Shown: piece after piece, positions 40,682 through 49,255 of the stretch | Layout of the letters: each line of letters starts with the position of its first letter | Position numbering within the stretch: position 1 is the first letter of the stretch | DNA from: Sunxiuqinia sp963678245 | Lineage (GTDB): Bacteria; Bacteroidota; Bacteroidia; Bacteroidales; Prolixibacteraceae | DNA: 64,000 bases | Assembly (NCBI GenBank): GCA_965140765.1 | Contig: OZ223308.1 | Coordinates: 682,001-746,000 of the forward strand | Reading direction: 5' to 3' | Program-made: the position numbers and the translations under genes | Notes under the pieces: generated by a model | Seen by the model: only the letters and a program-made list of their open reading frames with translations | Database searches by the model: none | Told to the model about the DNA's origin: nothing

Positions 40682-41374
40682 ATGAACAATAACTTTGTCA
40701 AACTTCTAAAATTTGAATACAAACTGAATTTCATTCATTGGGCAATCTCACTTTTCACTTTTATCATTTTGATTGCTTGGCTGATGATACAAAATCATAT
40801 CGATGGAAAACCTTTTGTCTTTGGCGGATCATATGTCCCTTTGATAATCTTTTTTTCAAGCTTTATTACCTTACATTCCTATTCTGAGTCAACAACGAGA
40901 CAAAGCATGGAACTGTACCATTTATTGCCGGTTTCCAGAAATACAAAATTTTTCTCAAAGCAGTTAATCACATTCATCGCTTTCCCATTGTTGTTAGTTT
41001 TACTTTACCTACTAATTTCAACGGTGTTGACTACCGCGGTTTTTGGAGAGTTTCAACGGCCAATGCTTTCTCCAAATATAAAACCGGCGAAAATCGCAAT
41101 GCTCTCCATCTGGTCACACGCTTTTGCGACATTATTTGCCATAATATTTAAAAAGCGAAAACTTCTATACGCGATTGCAGCCTACTTTATCTTTCAATTC
41201 TCATTGGTTATTGGTTTTATAATTTGGAACTCTTTTTCGATTTCTTCTGGATCAAAGGTGAAAGTCCCTTCACTTGCCTTTACCTCAACCTTCACAAATA
41301 CAGTATTTGCTATTGCTATAGCTGGAATTCTTTATATCATATCATACCGCTTATTTTTTAGGAGGCAATTGTAA
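40682..41374 (+). CDS. ABC-2-type membrane permease subunit
   Basis: A 230-residue protein with six hydrophobic helices and ABC-2 character: SLFTFIILIAWLMI, FSSFITLHSYSESTTRQSMELYHLLPVSRNTKFFSKQL, then further helices and a final YIISYRLFFRRQL. The cytosolic coupling segment MELYHLLPVSRNTK is typical. It sits 11 bases after the ATPase and overlaps the regulator start by one base. The substrate is unknown. Confidence 0.85.
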   Translation: MNNNFVKLLKFEYKLNFIHWAISLFTFIILIAWLMIQNHIDGKPFVFGGSYVPLIIFFSSFITLHSYSESTTRQSMELYHLLPVSRNTKFFSKQLITFIAFPLLLVLLYLLISTVLTTAVFGEFQRPMLSPNIKPAKIAMLSIWSHAFATLFAIIFKKRKLLYAIAAYFIFQFSLVIGFIIWNSFSISSGSKVKVPSLAFTSTFTNTVFAIAIAGILYIISYRLFFRRQL

Positions 41375-41730
41375 TGGAATTCCATGCACAAAAAGCAATC
41401 TTTCTTCAAATTGCTGATCTGCTAACCGATGGCATTATGGAGGAAAAATGGAAAGTTGATGAACGCATCCCTTCGGTTCGGGAATTTGCAACATCGCTTG
41501 AAGTGAACCCAAACACGGTAATGCGTGCATATTCCTATTTGCAGGATCAAGAGATCATCGCCAATAAAAGGGGGATTGGATTTTTTGTATCACCGAACGC
41601 CAATCATAAAATCATTGCAATAAAGAGAGAAGAGTTCATTGAACTTGAAGTTCCGAGAATTTCAAAAATGATGAAATTATTAGACCTATCCTTTGACGAA
41701 CTGAAAAAACTCATCAGCGATATTGAATGA
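41374..41730 (+). CDS. GntR-family regulator, YtrA subfamily
   Basis: A 118-residue regulator. The winged helix-turn-helix (about residues 12-75) has IFLQIADLLTDGIMEEKWKVDERIPSVREFATSLEVNPNTVMRAYSYLQDQEII. The short C-terminus (about 40 residues, no effector domain) is the YtrA type. It is the third gene of the operon, starting on the overlap TAATG. It should bind the GTGTATTA palindrome at 39805-39826 and repress its own operon. Confidence 0.92.
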   Translation: MEFHAQKAIFLQIADLLTDGIMEEKWKVDERIPSVREFATSLEVNPNTVMRAYSYLQDQEIIANKRGIGFFVSPNANHKIIAIKREEFIELEVPRISKMMKLLDLSFDELKKLISDIE

Positions 41731-41736
41731 ACACTA

Positions 41737-41768
41737 AAACCGCTTTTGTACTCCAAGGCGGTTTTTTT
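41737..41768. terminator. Bidirectional terminator between the GntR gene and the histidine kinase
   Basis: AAACCGC/GCGGTTT arms with a T run to 41768. The minus strand also ends in a TTTTAG after the stem. It abuts the stop of the kinase gene (41767-41769). It is a near copy of the terminator at 39733. Confidence 0.88.
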
Positions 41769-43578
41769 ATTTCCCTGACGGAAAGTTCAAAATAAAGCTG
41801 GAACCTTTGCCCAATTCACTTTCGACCCTAATGGTTCCCTTATTTTTTTGAACCAGCTCGGCCACTAACTTGAGTCCAAACCCTGTTCCTGATTCATTTT
41901 CGGTACCGGGCTGTTGAATTTTTGAGGAAAGATCAAGTATCTTTTCGGCATCAAATTCACGCATTCCTAATCCAAAATCAATAATCTGTAATTCGATTCG
42001 ATCTTCCAAGTCCTTCACCTCAATCCGGATAGAGTTGTCACGATTAGAAAATTTAATGGCATTGCTGATCAAGTTTCTAAAAATTGTTTTAATCATCTCT
42101 TTATCTCCACAGATCCTCAAATCCTCTTTCAGCTCAGCTTCTATTCTTAAACCCTTATTTTTCAGGGAAATTTCCACCAACTTTATTTGTTCCTCAATCA
42201 GTTTATCAACCCGTATCGTTTCAGGTTTTACGACTACCTTCCCCATTTGAATGCGCGCCCAGTCAAGAATATCATAAAGAAGCTTATTGTGCTGCCTGGC
42301 TGCAAATCCAATATCTTTTATATGTGACTTCCGCTCCTCTTCTGAAAAATCATCATAGGTTTCCTGCATAAATTCCAGGTAGTTAGCAATAACACCCGAG
42401 GCATTTTTTAAATCGTGTGAAATAATCGAGAAAAACTGATTTTTGGATTGATTCGCTATTCTCAAATCTCGCTCTGAGTCAATTAAGGCAAGTTGACTTT
42501 GATACTTACGAAAAGCGATTCGGGCATAAAAATAACCAAATAGCATTCCTACTAAAATGACAATCGAATACAAACCAAGTATAGAAGCTAAGGGTAGAAA
42601 ACTCGATAAACCTAAGTGAGAGGAATCAACAAATGAAATTACTTTCCAACGGTAACGGTCTTTTTGCTTTGTAGCAAAATCTCTATCTCCTAGTTTTACG
42701 AAAGGGTCTATTGTTTCCACGGTATACAAACCGTAAATACCCTCAAACTGTCCATTCTCTGTGCTTCTAACCACTTCGGCATCTTCTTGTAAAACATGAT
42801 CTATCGTTAAATTATTTTTCTCGGGAAACATGAATCCCCATTCCAGTGCAGAATCTTTAGCGTTTAAAAAATACCCCTGGTCATTGATCAGAAAATTAAT
42901 TCCACTTATACTATCTGACACGACATCAAGCTTGTGGATAATTCCGGAAGCATCAAAATTCAAAACATTTATACCGATCTTTTTACCTAACGGATCAAAA
43001 ACCGGCACACATATTCGAATCATTGGCCGATATGGCTGTTCAATTTCTCCATGTTCAATATTCAAATCTAAGGGAGATACGTAATACTCATTTGCTTCTA
43101 AATCCAACGAATTCGTAAAATAATAGCGATGGCTTTTATTTTGTAATTCATCCGGAGTACAAATATATGGCTTGCCATTTCTCCTTTCGATCCTAAATGT
43201 CTCCATTCCATCAAGGTCAAGATGCCTTAACTGATAATAGGCTGATTTTAATCTAAATAGCTTTTTGACCAAGTCATTAAAATTATTTCTTTGGTTTGAA
43301 TCATCAACTTTCGATATAAAAAAGCTTTGAAACAACCGGCTATCCGACATGATCATTAAATCTAATACGGCTTCATCCAGCAAATGCTCCATTAAACTTT
43401 TCTCAGCCAGCACTTTTTGTTTTTGGCTGGTCTTCAACTCCATTCTTCGCTCAGCAAGCATAACTTGAAAGCCCACCCAAAATACAAGTGAAGAAATAGC
43501 GATAAATAGCAACGAAACAATCGCAAAGCGCTTAAAAAAATAGATTTTACTTCCTTGGGTTGGCTTTCTAATTTTCAA
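41767..43578 (-). CDS. Sensor histidine kinase with an extracytoplasmic Cache-like domain
   Basis: A 603-residue membrane kinase: TM1 (about 18-40), a periplasmic sensor of about 270 residues with NEYYVSPLDLNIEHGEI and PYRPMIRICVPVFDPLGKKIGINVLNFDASG, as in Cache-type domains, and TM2 (about 328-352). The HisKA region FFSIISHDLKNASGVIANYLEFMQE follows, with the phosphorylated His388, then the HATPase domain with N-, G1- and G2-box-like sequences (NAIKFSNRD, DFGLGMREFD, GTGFGLKLV). No response-regulator gene is adjacent, so it is an orphan. The ligand is unknown. Confidence 0.93.
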   Translation of the reverse strand: MKIRKPTQGSKIYFFKRFAIVSLLFIAISSLVFWVGFQVMLAERRMELKTSQKQKVLAEKSLMEHLLDEAVLDLMIMSDSRLFQSFFISKVDDSNQRNNFNDLVKKLFRLKSAYYQLRHLDLDGMETFRIERRNGKPYICTPDELQNKSHRYYFTNSLDLEANEYYVSPLDLNIEHGEIEQPYRPMIRICVPVFDPLGKKIGINVLNFDASGIIHKLDVVSDSISGINFLINDQGYFLNAKDSALEWGFMFPEKNNLTIDHVLQEDAEVVRSTENGQFEGIYGLYTVETIDPFVKLGDRDFATKQKDRYRWKVISFVDSSHLGLSSFLPLASILGLYSIVILVGMLFGYFYARIAFRKYQSQLALIDSERDLRIANQSKNQFFSIISHDLKNASGVIANYLEFMQETYDDFSEEERKSHIKDIGFAARQHNKLLYDILDWARIQMGKVVVKPETIRVDKLIEEQIKLVEISLKNKGLRIEAELKEDLRICGDKEMIKTIFRNLISNAIKFSNRDNSIRIEVKDLEDRIELQIIDFGLGMREFDAEKILDLSSKIQQPGTENESGTGFGLKLVAELVQKNKGTIRVESELGKGSSFILNFPSGK

Positions 43579-44106
43579 AACATTATAAAATTAAAAATTT
43601 GATCTTTTTAAAGATAGAAAAAAAACTGAGTACCTAACAAAAAAAGGGCCGCAACCGCGTACCCTTTTCAAACTAATAAACCAACTAAACCTAAAATAAA
43701 CCTTTGTTCGCTTATATATTTTGATGTTCGATGTTCTCTTCTTCGCATTCAACATCAAGCTTACTTCATCCCCAAATTTCTTCTTACACTTTTTGAACAT
43801 TGAACTTAAAATCAAAACAACAGCGATATCAGAAAGGTTCATTATGACCAAAAGTTTGTAAGAAATTAACAATTATACGTTTAGCCAATTTCTAACCTAC
43901 AAGAAGTCTATTTATACTCAATCCATGGAGGGAAACGATAAGCAACTAAGCGATTCAACTAATTGGTTCACATATTGCAACTTAAAACAAACACCAAAAC
44001 CCGCTTTTATAATTAAGGTTGAGGAGAAAAAACGAATGACTAAAGTGGACATGTTTAAGATTATTTGATAGCCAAATCTATTTGACTAATTTTATTCCAC
44101 AACAAC
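43579..44106. other. Intergenic region upstream of the sensor kinase
   Basis: A long AT-rich stretch without a confident protein gene. It holds the minus-strand terminator at 43635-43668. A weak 93-codon minus-strand frame (43591-43872) overlaps that terminator and is not accepted as a gene. The right part may contain the promoter of the secreted protein at 44128. Confidence 0.5.
43635..43668 (-). terminator. Intrinsic terminator or attenuator in the leader of the histidine kinase
   Basis: On the minus strand AAAAGGG, then a CGC-GGTT-GCG inner hairpin and CCCTTTT, is followed by TTTTG. The arms are at 43662-43668 and 43642-43648. It lies about 60 bases before the kinase ATG, on the same strand, and no gene ends upstream of it. 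So either a small RNA or leader transcript ends here, or it attenuates kinase transcription. Confidence 0.7.
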
Positions 44107-44127
44107 ATGAGGTTAAAAAAAATCGCT

Positions 44128-45387
44128 ATGAAAAGAATTGCTGTATTGTGTCTCATTTTAGGTTCTATTCTTACTCAAACAATGGCCGCAGAATCATTCC
44201 GAGAACCATTTATTCAATTGTTTATTGATGGAAAGCTTATGGAAAGTGGTTCCGATTTTGAAGTTAATAAAGGTGATCAATTCACTCTCCTTGCACAACT
44301 AAAAGGTGGTCGTTCCGATTTTGTTTGGTATCCTGATACATACTTTGATTTTAGTTCCGATACAAAAATCATCAGTAAAGGAAACAAAAAAATAGTCTAT
44401 CAAGAAGGCGATCAGGTTAAGACCTGGGAACTATTAAGTGAAAACGTTGAATTTGAATCGGACAATAAAATTAAGCTGGAGATTGTGCAGGAACTAGCGA
44501 ACAAGCAAGTAGTAGAAGTAACTATTCCAGCTGGCAACATCGAAAAATCGTATATCAAGGTAACAATCGTTTCAACCTGGCAGTTTACTGAAGGAGACAC
44601 GACACGATTGGAAGAGAATACAGCTGATGCGATCATACATCTGGATATTAATGGAAATGAAAATGAATGGTTTGCAACACCGAACATTAAAGCTTCCGGA
44701 TTCAAAAGTAATTCGATAGAAGATGAGCTAAAAGGAATTCAGAGTTCCTTCGACAAGATTGAGGATTTGCTCACCAATTTCGACTTTCCCTCGGTGCAGG
44801 CAGAAATACGGAATTTGCAAAGCTTAATGCGTAAATTGGAAACTCAGGTACGAAAGATAGAAGCGGAAACCCCTACAAACGCTACTGATATTTACTTCAA
44901 AGGAACTCCCAGTGATGAAGTTATCAAAGATATTAGCAGCTTCAAAGAACTTGCAGAAGACTGGAACGAACTGGAAACTATTATTGATGAACAAGCTGAT
45001 GAACTTAACAAATTAGAGCAATCTGGTGATAAAATTAAGCGCAGAGATTTGTTGTCATTAATCAAGCCACTCATCAAGTGGCAAGAGTCGCTACCATCAA
45101 ACGCTGAGTCGCTTTTAAATACTTACACCAAGGATATTGACTGGACAGATGTTATTGTACAAAGTGCACTTTCTTTTGATCCTGAGAAGGATCGGATCAA
45201 CAAGCTGGACCTTGCGATGAATGATTTTAAAGAGTTTTTAAGCAGAAGAACACAGCAAATTCAAGTTGAAAAAAAGAAAATCAACTACGCATCAACGCGT
45301 CTGCAAGCGGTAAAAATATTTGACGGAATGCTTCTTGGCTACTTCTCATCAATCAATTTTGCGAAGTGGGAAAACACAAGAGAATAG
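44128..45387 (+). CDS. Exported protein of unknown function with coiled-coil C-terminal half
   Basis: A 419-residue protein from MKRIAVLCLILGSILTQTMAAES, with a signal peptide of about 20 residues; an ATG at 44107 adds seven residues. The N-terminal half (about 20-185) looks beta-rich (FIQLFIDGKLMESGSDFEV, KGDQFTLLAQLKGG, IKVTIVSTWQF). The C-terminal half (about 190-400) is mostly charged helix with heptads (IEDLLTNFDFPSVQAEIRNL, LRKLETQVRKIEAET). I do not recognise a family. It lacks a lipobox, so periplasmic or secreted. There are no operon partners. Confidence 0.6.
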   Translation: MKRIAVLCLILGSILTQTMAAESFREPFIQLFIDGKLMESGSDFEVNKGDQFTLLAQLKGGRSDFVWYPDTYFDFSSDTKIISKGNKKIVYQEGDQVKTWELLSENVEFESDNKIKLEIVQELANKQVVEVTIPAGNIEKSYIKVTIVSTWQFTEGDTTRLEENTADAIIHLDINGNENEWFATPNIKASGFKSNSIEDELKGIQSSFDKIEDLLTNFDFPSVQAEIRNLQSLMRKLETQVRKIEAETPTNATDIYFKGTPSDEVIKDISSFKELAEDWNELETIIDEQADELNKLEQSGDKIKRRDLLSLIKPLIKWQESLPSNAESLLNTYTKDIDWTDVIVQSALSFDPEKDRINKLDLAMNDFKEFLSRRTQQIQVEKKKINYASTRLQAVKIFDGMLLGYFSSINFAKWENTRE

Positions 45388-45515
45388 CAAACGCAACAGA
45401 TTAATAATCTGATTTCAAATTATTTTTGTTTAAACATCAATTTAAAATTCTAAACAAAAGTAGGTTTTCTGTTGTTTTTGAAGCAATAGTATGTTAGGGA
45501 TACTGACTCAATGCC

Positions 45516-45995
45516 ATGAAAACAATTAAGAAACACGCTGGAATTTACACTTTAAACGCTGAACAAAAACTCCCGATTAGCTTAAATGATGCATGGGAGT
45601 TTTTTTCTAATCCAGAAAATCTTGAGAAGATTACGCCCCCGAGTATGGATTTCAAAATTACCTCTGGCGAAACTGCTCCAATGTATCCCGGTCAAATAAT
45701 TACTTATCGTGTTTCACCATTTCCGGGATACAAAACGAATTGGGTAACCGAAATTACACAGGTTCAGGAAAAGCATTTTTTTATTGATGAACAACGTTTC
45801 GGACCCTACAAAATGTGGCATCACGAACACTTATTTCAGGAAATAGCAGATGGAACATTAATGACTGATAAAGTGAGCTACAAGTTACCTCTTGGAGTGC
45901 TTGGGCACCTGGCTCACCAGCTGTTTGTTAAAGGCCAACTTGAACATATTTTCGCGCACCGGTACAATTATCTTATCAATCACTTTAAAAAATAG
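45516..45995 (+). CDS. SRPBCC (START/cyclase-like) ligand-binding protein
   Basis: A 159-residue protein with the SRPBCC fold pattern: ISLNDAWEFFSNPENLEKITPPSMDFKI, YRVSPFPGYKTNWVTEITQV, FFIDEQRFGPYKMWHHEHLF and a long final helix with LAHQLFVKGQLEHIFAHRYNYL. This is the YfbM/'cyclase-dehydrase' type common in Bacteroidota. The ligand is unknown. It is the first of several small genes on the plus strand and lies six bases before the Lacal_2735-type gene. Confidence 0.85.
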   Translation: MKTIKKHAGIYTLNAEQKLPISLNDAWEFFSNPENLEKITPPSMDFKITSGETAPMYPGQIITYRVSPFPGYKTNWVTEITQVQEKHFFIDEQRFGPYKMWHHEHLFQEIADGTLMTDKVSYKLPLGVLGHLAHQLFVKGQLEHIFAHRYNYLINHFKK

Positions 45996-46001
45996 CAAGT
46001 C

Positions 46002-46172
46002 ATGTTTGGATTATTTAAACGAAAGTCACCCATAGAAAAGCTTCAGGTCAAATATAATAAATTGATGAAGGACTATCACGAGATTTCAAAAGTCAATCGA
46101 AAAGAAGCCGAAAAATACTATGTACAAGCAGAGACAATTTTAACTGAAATCAAAGCGGTTCAGAGCAAGTAA
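46002..46172 (+). CDS. Small Lacal_2735-family protein
   Basis: A 56-residue protein starting MFGLFKRKSPIEKLQVKYNK and continuing to a short helical tail (AEKYYVQAETILTEIKAVQSK). It closely follows the Lacal_2735 family of Flavobacteria and relatives: an initial FGLF motif followed by basic residues, a conserved K-L-x-x-x-Y/H and an acidic tail. The function is unknown. It lies six bases after the SRPBCC gene and ends immediately before the DUF429 gene. Confidence 0.78.
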   Translation: MFGLFKRKSPIEKLQVKYNKLMKDYHEISKVNRKEAEKYYVQAETILTEIKAVQSK

Positions 46173-46190
46173 TTGACTTACTTTACCTAC

Positions 46191-46934
46191 ATGTTGGGAA
46201 AACAAGAGTATAAAGTATTAGGGATCGATGGATGCAAAACCGGCTGGTGTGTGGCGATTTTCGATGGAATGAACTATTCCATCGAAATTCATTCAAGACT
46301 GAATCAAATTCTTTATCAGCATTCTAATGTGATATGCTGTCTGATTGATATGCCAATTGGTTTGCCTAAAAATGGCGAAGAGAGAAATCTGGAGAGCATT
46401 GCCCGCAAGGAATTATTGCCTGGATTTTCGTCTACGATTTTCACCCCTCCCTGCTACGAAGTCTTATCTGCAACGAACTATGAACAAGCAAAATTAATTA
46501 ATCAGCAAATCACCGGAAAAAGTTTATCGATTCAATCCTGGAACTTAGTGCCCAAAATAAGAGAATTGGATGAATTCCTGGAGCAAAATACAACCTGGAA
46601 AACCAAAACCAAGGAAAGCCATCCGGAGATCAATTTCAAAAATCTCAACAACGGCAAGCTTTTAAAGCACAAGAAAGCAGCCAAAGAGCATGTCGGTATT
46701 CAAGAACGTCTAGCAATCCTTTCCAAACAGCACCAAGCGCTACCAGATTTTTTCAATCAGTATCGAAATATATTCAAGAAATCGCATGTAAAAGATGATG
46801 ATTTGGTGGATGCACTTTGTCTTTGCCTGACCGCTCAAATTGGAATCGATAAAGGTTTTCAATTAATTGGAGAACAAGAACCGAGCACCGCAAACAATTC
46901 AAAAAAAGCCATCGCTACAATCAAAAGCCTCTAA
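46191..46934 (+). CDS. DUF429 predicted RNase-H-fold nuclease
   Basis: A 247-residue protein of the DUF429 family. The RNase H-like opening VLGIDGCKTGWCVAIFDG, CLIDMPIGLPK, IFTPPCYEVLSATNYEQA and SWNLVPKIRELDEFL are present. ESHPEINFKNLNNGKLLKHKK and DDDLVDALCLCLTAQI complete the Asp/Glu pattern. A nuclease or Holliday-junction-type activity is predicted for the fold but not shown. The ATG at 46191 gives the family start; a TTG at 46173 would add six residues. It shares the plus-strand gene run with the SRPBCC and TfoX-N genes. Confidence 0.87.
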   Translation: MLGKQEYKVLGIDGCKTGWCVAIFDGMNYSIEIHSRLNQILYQHSNVICCLIDMPIGLPKNGEERNLESIARKELLPGFSSTIFTPPCYEVLSATNYEQAKLINQQITGKSLSIQSWNLVPKIRELDEFLEQNTTWKTKTKESHPEINFKNLNNGKLLKHKKAAKEHVGIQERLAILSKQHQALPDFFNQYRNIFKKSHVKDDDLVDALCLCLTAQIGIDKGFQLIGEQEPSTANNSKKAIATIKSL

Positions 46935-46987
46935 TTTTGCGTTACTTATTTAGTTGTAAATTCTTCTACTAACTAAATCAAATAGAG

Positions 46988-47338
46988 ATGGCATACGATG
47001 AACTATTAGCCGACCGAATCAGGCAAGTATTAAAAGAAAAAAAATCGTCTTTCAACGAAAAGAACATGTTTGGTGGCATCTGCTTTATGGTGAATGGCAA
47101 AATGTGCATTGGAGTCATTAAAAATGACTTAATGGCTCGTGTGAATCCTGAACAAGAAACAGAATTCTTGAACGATAAAGGTGTCCGACCAATGGATTTT
47201 ACTCGTCGCCCAATGAAAGGCTATGTTTATGTTGATGCTAATGGAACAGACATGGACGAGGATCTGGAAAAATGGGTTGATCGTTGTTTAGCATTCAATC
47301 CATTGGCTAAATCAAGTAAAAAAACAAAAAAAAAGTAG
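46988..47338 (+). CDS. TfoX N-terminal-domain protein
   Basis: A 116-residue protein with the TfoX-N pattern: DRIRQVLKEKKSSFNEKNMFGGICFMVNGKMCIGVIKNDLMARV and MKGYVYVDANGTDMDEDLEKWVDRCLAFNP. The C-terminus is a Lys/Ser-rich tail. Stand-alone TfoX-N proteins are not proven competence regulators; the function is unknown. Confidence 0.87.
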   Translation: MAYDELLADRIRQVLKEKKSSFNEKNMFGGICFMVNGKMCIGVIKNDLMARVNPEQETEFLNDKGVRPMDFTRRPMKGYVYVDANGTDMDEDLEKWVDRCLAFNPLAKSSKKTKKK

Positions 47339-47378
47339 CCAAATCAATTTTTAAATTAAACATTTATGGTTAAATTAG

Positions 47379-47684
47379 ATGCACCCTAATTATTCAACTA
47401 TGCTACTATCCAGTGCCGGACATGTTGCCGATATGATTGCAAGGATGAAAAACAATCGGTCCCTGAGAAAAAAGAAAGCTTATTTCAACACGGAAGATCC
47501 AATTGTGCTCAAAGAAAAATACCAAAATCTTCATTTTAAAAAGGTTTCACGTGAAACAAAAAGTCGATTTCTAAATAAAATAAGTCTACAAACATCTAAA
47601 CGAAAACGATATGAACGAATAGTACTTGTAGCAATGGCCATTATAATGATCGCCTTTATTTGGTATTTAAAGAACTATTCCTAA
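47379..47684 (+). CDS. Small membrane protein of unknown function
   Basis: A 101-residue protein with a basic N-terminal two-thirds (KNNRSLRKKKAYF, KKVSRETKSRFLNK) and one hydrophobic helix near the C-terminus (IVLVAMAIIMIAFIWYL, about 81-97). The N-terminus should face the cytosol. I do not recognise a family. It lies 40 bases downstream of the TfoX-N gene. Confidence 0.6.
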   Translation: MHPNYSTMLLSSAGHVADMIARMKNNRSLRKKKAYFNTEDPIVLKEKYQNLHFKKVSRETKSRFLNKISLQTSKRKRYERIVLVAMAIIMIAFIWYLKNYS

Positions 47685-47722
47685 TCGACGAAACCAGTCC
47701 TCAAATCACTGATAAACAAGAC

Positions 47723-49084
47723 TTATTTAACTGATATTGTTTTGATATTCACGAACTCGCGGATACCCAGAAGAGATAATTCACGCCCGTAGCCACTTTC
47801 TTTAATTCCACCAAAAGGTAATCGAGGATCTGATTTCACAAAGTCGTTTACAAACACACATCCTGCTTCAAGCCCTTTCTCCGCTATTTTCTTTCCACGT
47901 TCCAAATCGGCCGTAAAAACTCCGGCGCCCAATCCGAAAATCGTGTCGTTTGCTATTTTAATTCCCTCTTCTTCGGTTTTTACTTTGAATAAAGAAGCCA
48001 CCGGACCAAAAAGCTCCTCTTCGTAAGCCGGCATTCCCGGTTCAATGTTCTCCAGAACTGTAGGCGGATAAAACGAATCATTATCATCAGGAATAAAACC
48101 GCCACAAATTATTTTGGCTCCTTTAGCCACCGAAGCACTCACCTGACCATGTAATTCATCCCGTAAATCATGCCGTGCCATCGGGCCAATTTTCGTTTCA
48201 GCATTCGCGGGATCTCCATATTTCGCGGCTTGCATTTCCTTTACAAAGGCCTCTCTAAACTGATCATAAACACGTTCAACAACAATAAACCGTTTGGCTC
48301 CAATACAACTTTGTCCGGCATTTAGCAAACGGGCTGAAGTACAGAGCTTAGCAGCTTCTTCAATATCGGCATCCTCCAAAATCAAATAAGGATCGCTTCC
48401 ACCCAGCTCAAGTACCGACTTTTTTAACACGGAACCAGCAATTGCAGCTACCGACTTACCTGCCGAAGTACTTCCGGTTAAAGTAACTGCCTTTATTTTA
48501 GGGTTCTCAATAACCTGTTTTACGGTGCTTCCGCGAATTAGCAAGCTGCGAAAAACATTTTCGGGCAGCCCGGCATCACGAACCAGCTTTTCGATGGCCA
48601 AGGAGCATCCCTGAACATTACTGGCATGTTTTAATACACCGGTATTGCCAGCCATCAGTGCCGGTGCCAAAAATCGGAAAACCTGCCAAAAGGGAAAGTT
48701 CCAGGGCATCACAGCTAGCACAGTTCCCAAGGGTTGAAAGCTGACAAATGACTCGGAAGCATCAGACTCAATAACTTCCCGATCGAGAAACTGAGCACCA
48801 TTTTCGGCATAAAATCGACAAACCCAAGCGCACTTTTCAATTTCGCTTATGGCTTCTTTTTTCACCTTCCCCATTTCATACATAATAAGGTTCGAAAGTG
48901 ATTCTTTCTGCTCTGTGAGCTGATTGGCCAGTTCCAGCAAATAGCTTTTTCGTTCCTCAAATGTGGTCTTTTTCCACGATTGAAAGGCTACATCAACCTC
49001 TTTGATAATGTGTTTGGTTTCTGATCCGGTGTGTTCTTTATAGTTCTCAATTACTTTATTTGTGAATGGATTTATTGATTTCAT
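47723..49084 (-). CDS. NAD(P)-dependent succinate-semialdehyde-type dehydrogenase
   Basis: A 453-residue aldehyde dehydrogenase: FNPF-type motif VMPWNFPFWQVFRF, ALTLTGSTSAGKSVA, LELGGSDPYLIL (general base Glu) and NAGQSCIGAKRFIV (catalytic Cys). The C-terminal FGGIKESGYGRELS also fits GabD/Sad-type enzymes. It oxidises short semialdehydes such as succinate semialdehyde; the sequence does not settle the substrate. It is transcribed alone. Confidence 0.92.
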   Translation of the reverse strand: MKSINPFTNKVIENYKEHTGSETKHIIKEVDVAFQSWKKTTFEERKSYLLELANQLTEQKESLSNLIMYEMGKVKKEAISEIEKCAWVCRFYAENGAQFLDREVIESDASESFVSFQPLGTVLAVMPWNFPFWQVFRFLAPALMAGNTGVLKHASNVQGCSLAIEKLVRDAGLPENVFRSLLIRGSTVKQVIENPKIKAVTLTGSTSAGKSVAAIAGSVLKKSVLELGGSDPYLILEDADIEEAAKLCTSARLLNAGQSCIGAKRFIVVERVYDQFREAFVKEMQAAKYGDPANAETKIGPMARHDLRDELHGQVSASVAKGAKIICGGFIPDDNDSFYPPTVLENIEPGMPAYEEELFGPVASLFKVKTEEEGIKIANDTIFGLGAGVFTADLERGKKIAEKGLEAGCVFVNDFVKSDPRLPFGGIKESGYGRELSLLGIREFVNIKTISVK

Positions 49085-49204
49085 AGCATTTCTGTTTTTT
49101 TTAAATCTGATAATCGCTGATAATTAAATGACTTAATCTTGAAAAACTAGTCGTTAAGGACTATTTCTAATCTCATCAACTTTTGTCCATTAAATTTAAG
49201 TATA

Positions 49205-49229
49205 AAAAAGGGCTTTTCAAGAAAAGCCC
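49205..49229 (-). terminator. Intrinsic terminator of the GH3 gene
   Basis: GGGCTTTTC and GAAAAGCCC arms (49210-49229) are followed on the minus strand by TTTTTT. It lies 27 bases after the GH3 stop. Confidence 0.9.
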
Positions 49230-49255
49230 TTTTCGTATTTATTATCATTTTTAGC

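Noticed and set aside
43591..43872. A 93-codon minus-strand open frame before the histidine kinase
   Set aside because: It runs through a strong terminator hairpin and its translation is low-complexity basic/hydrophobic sequence with no family pattern.
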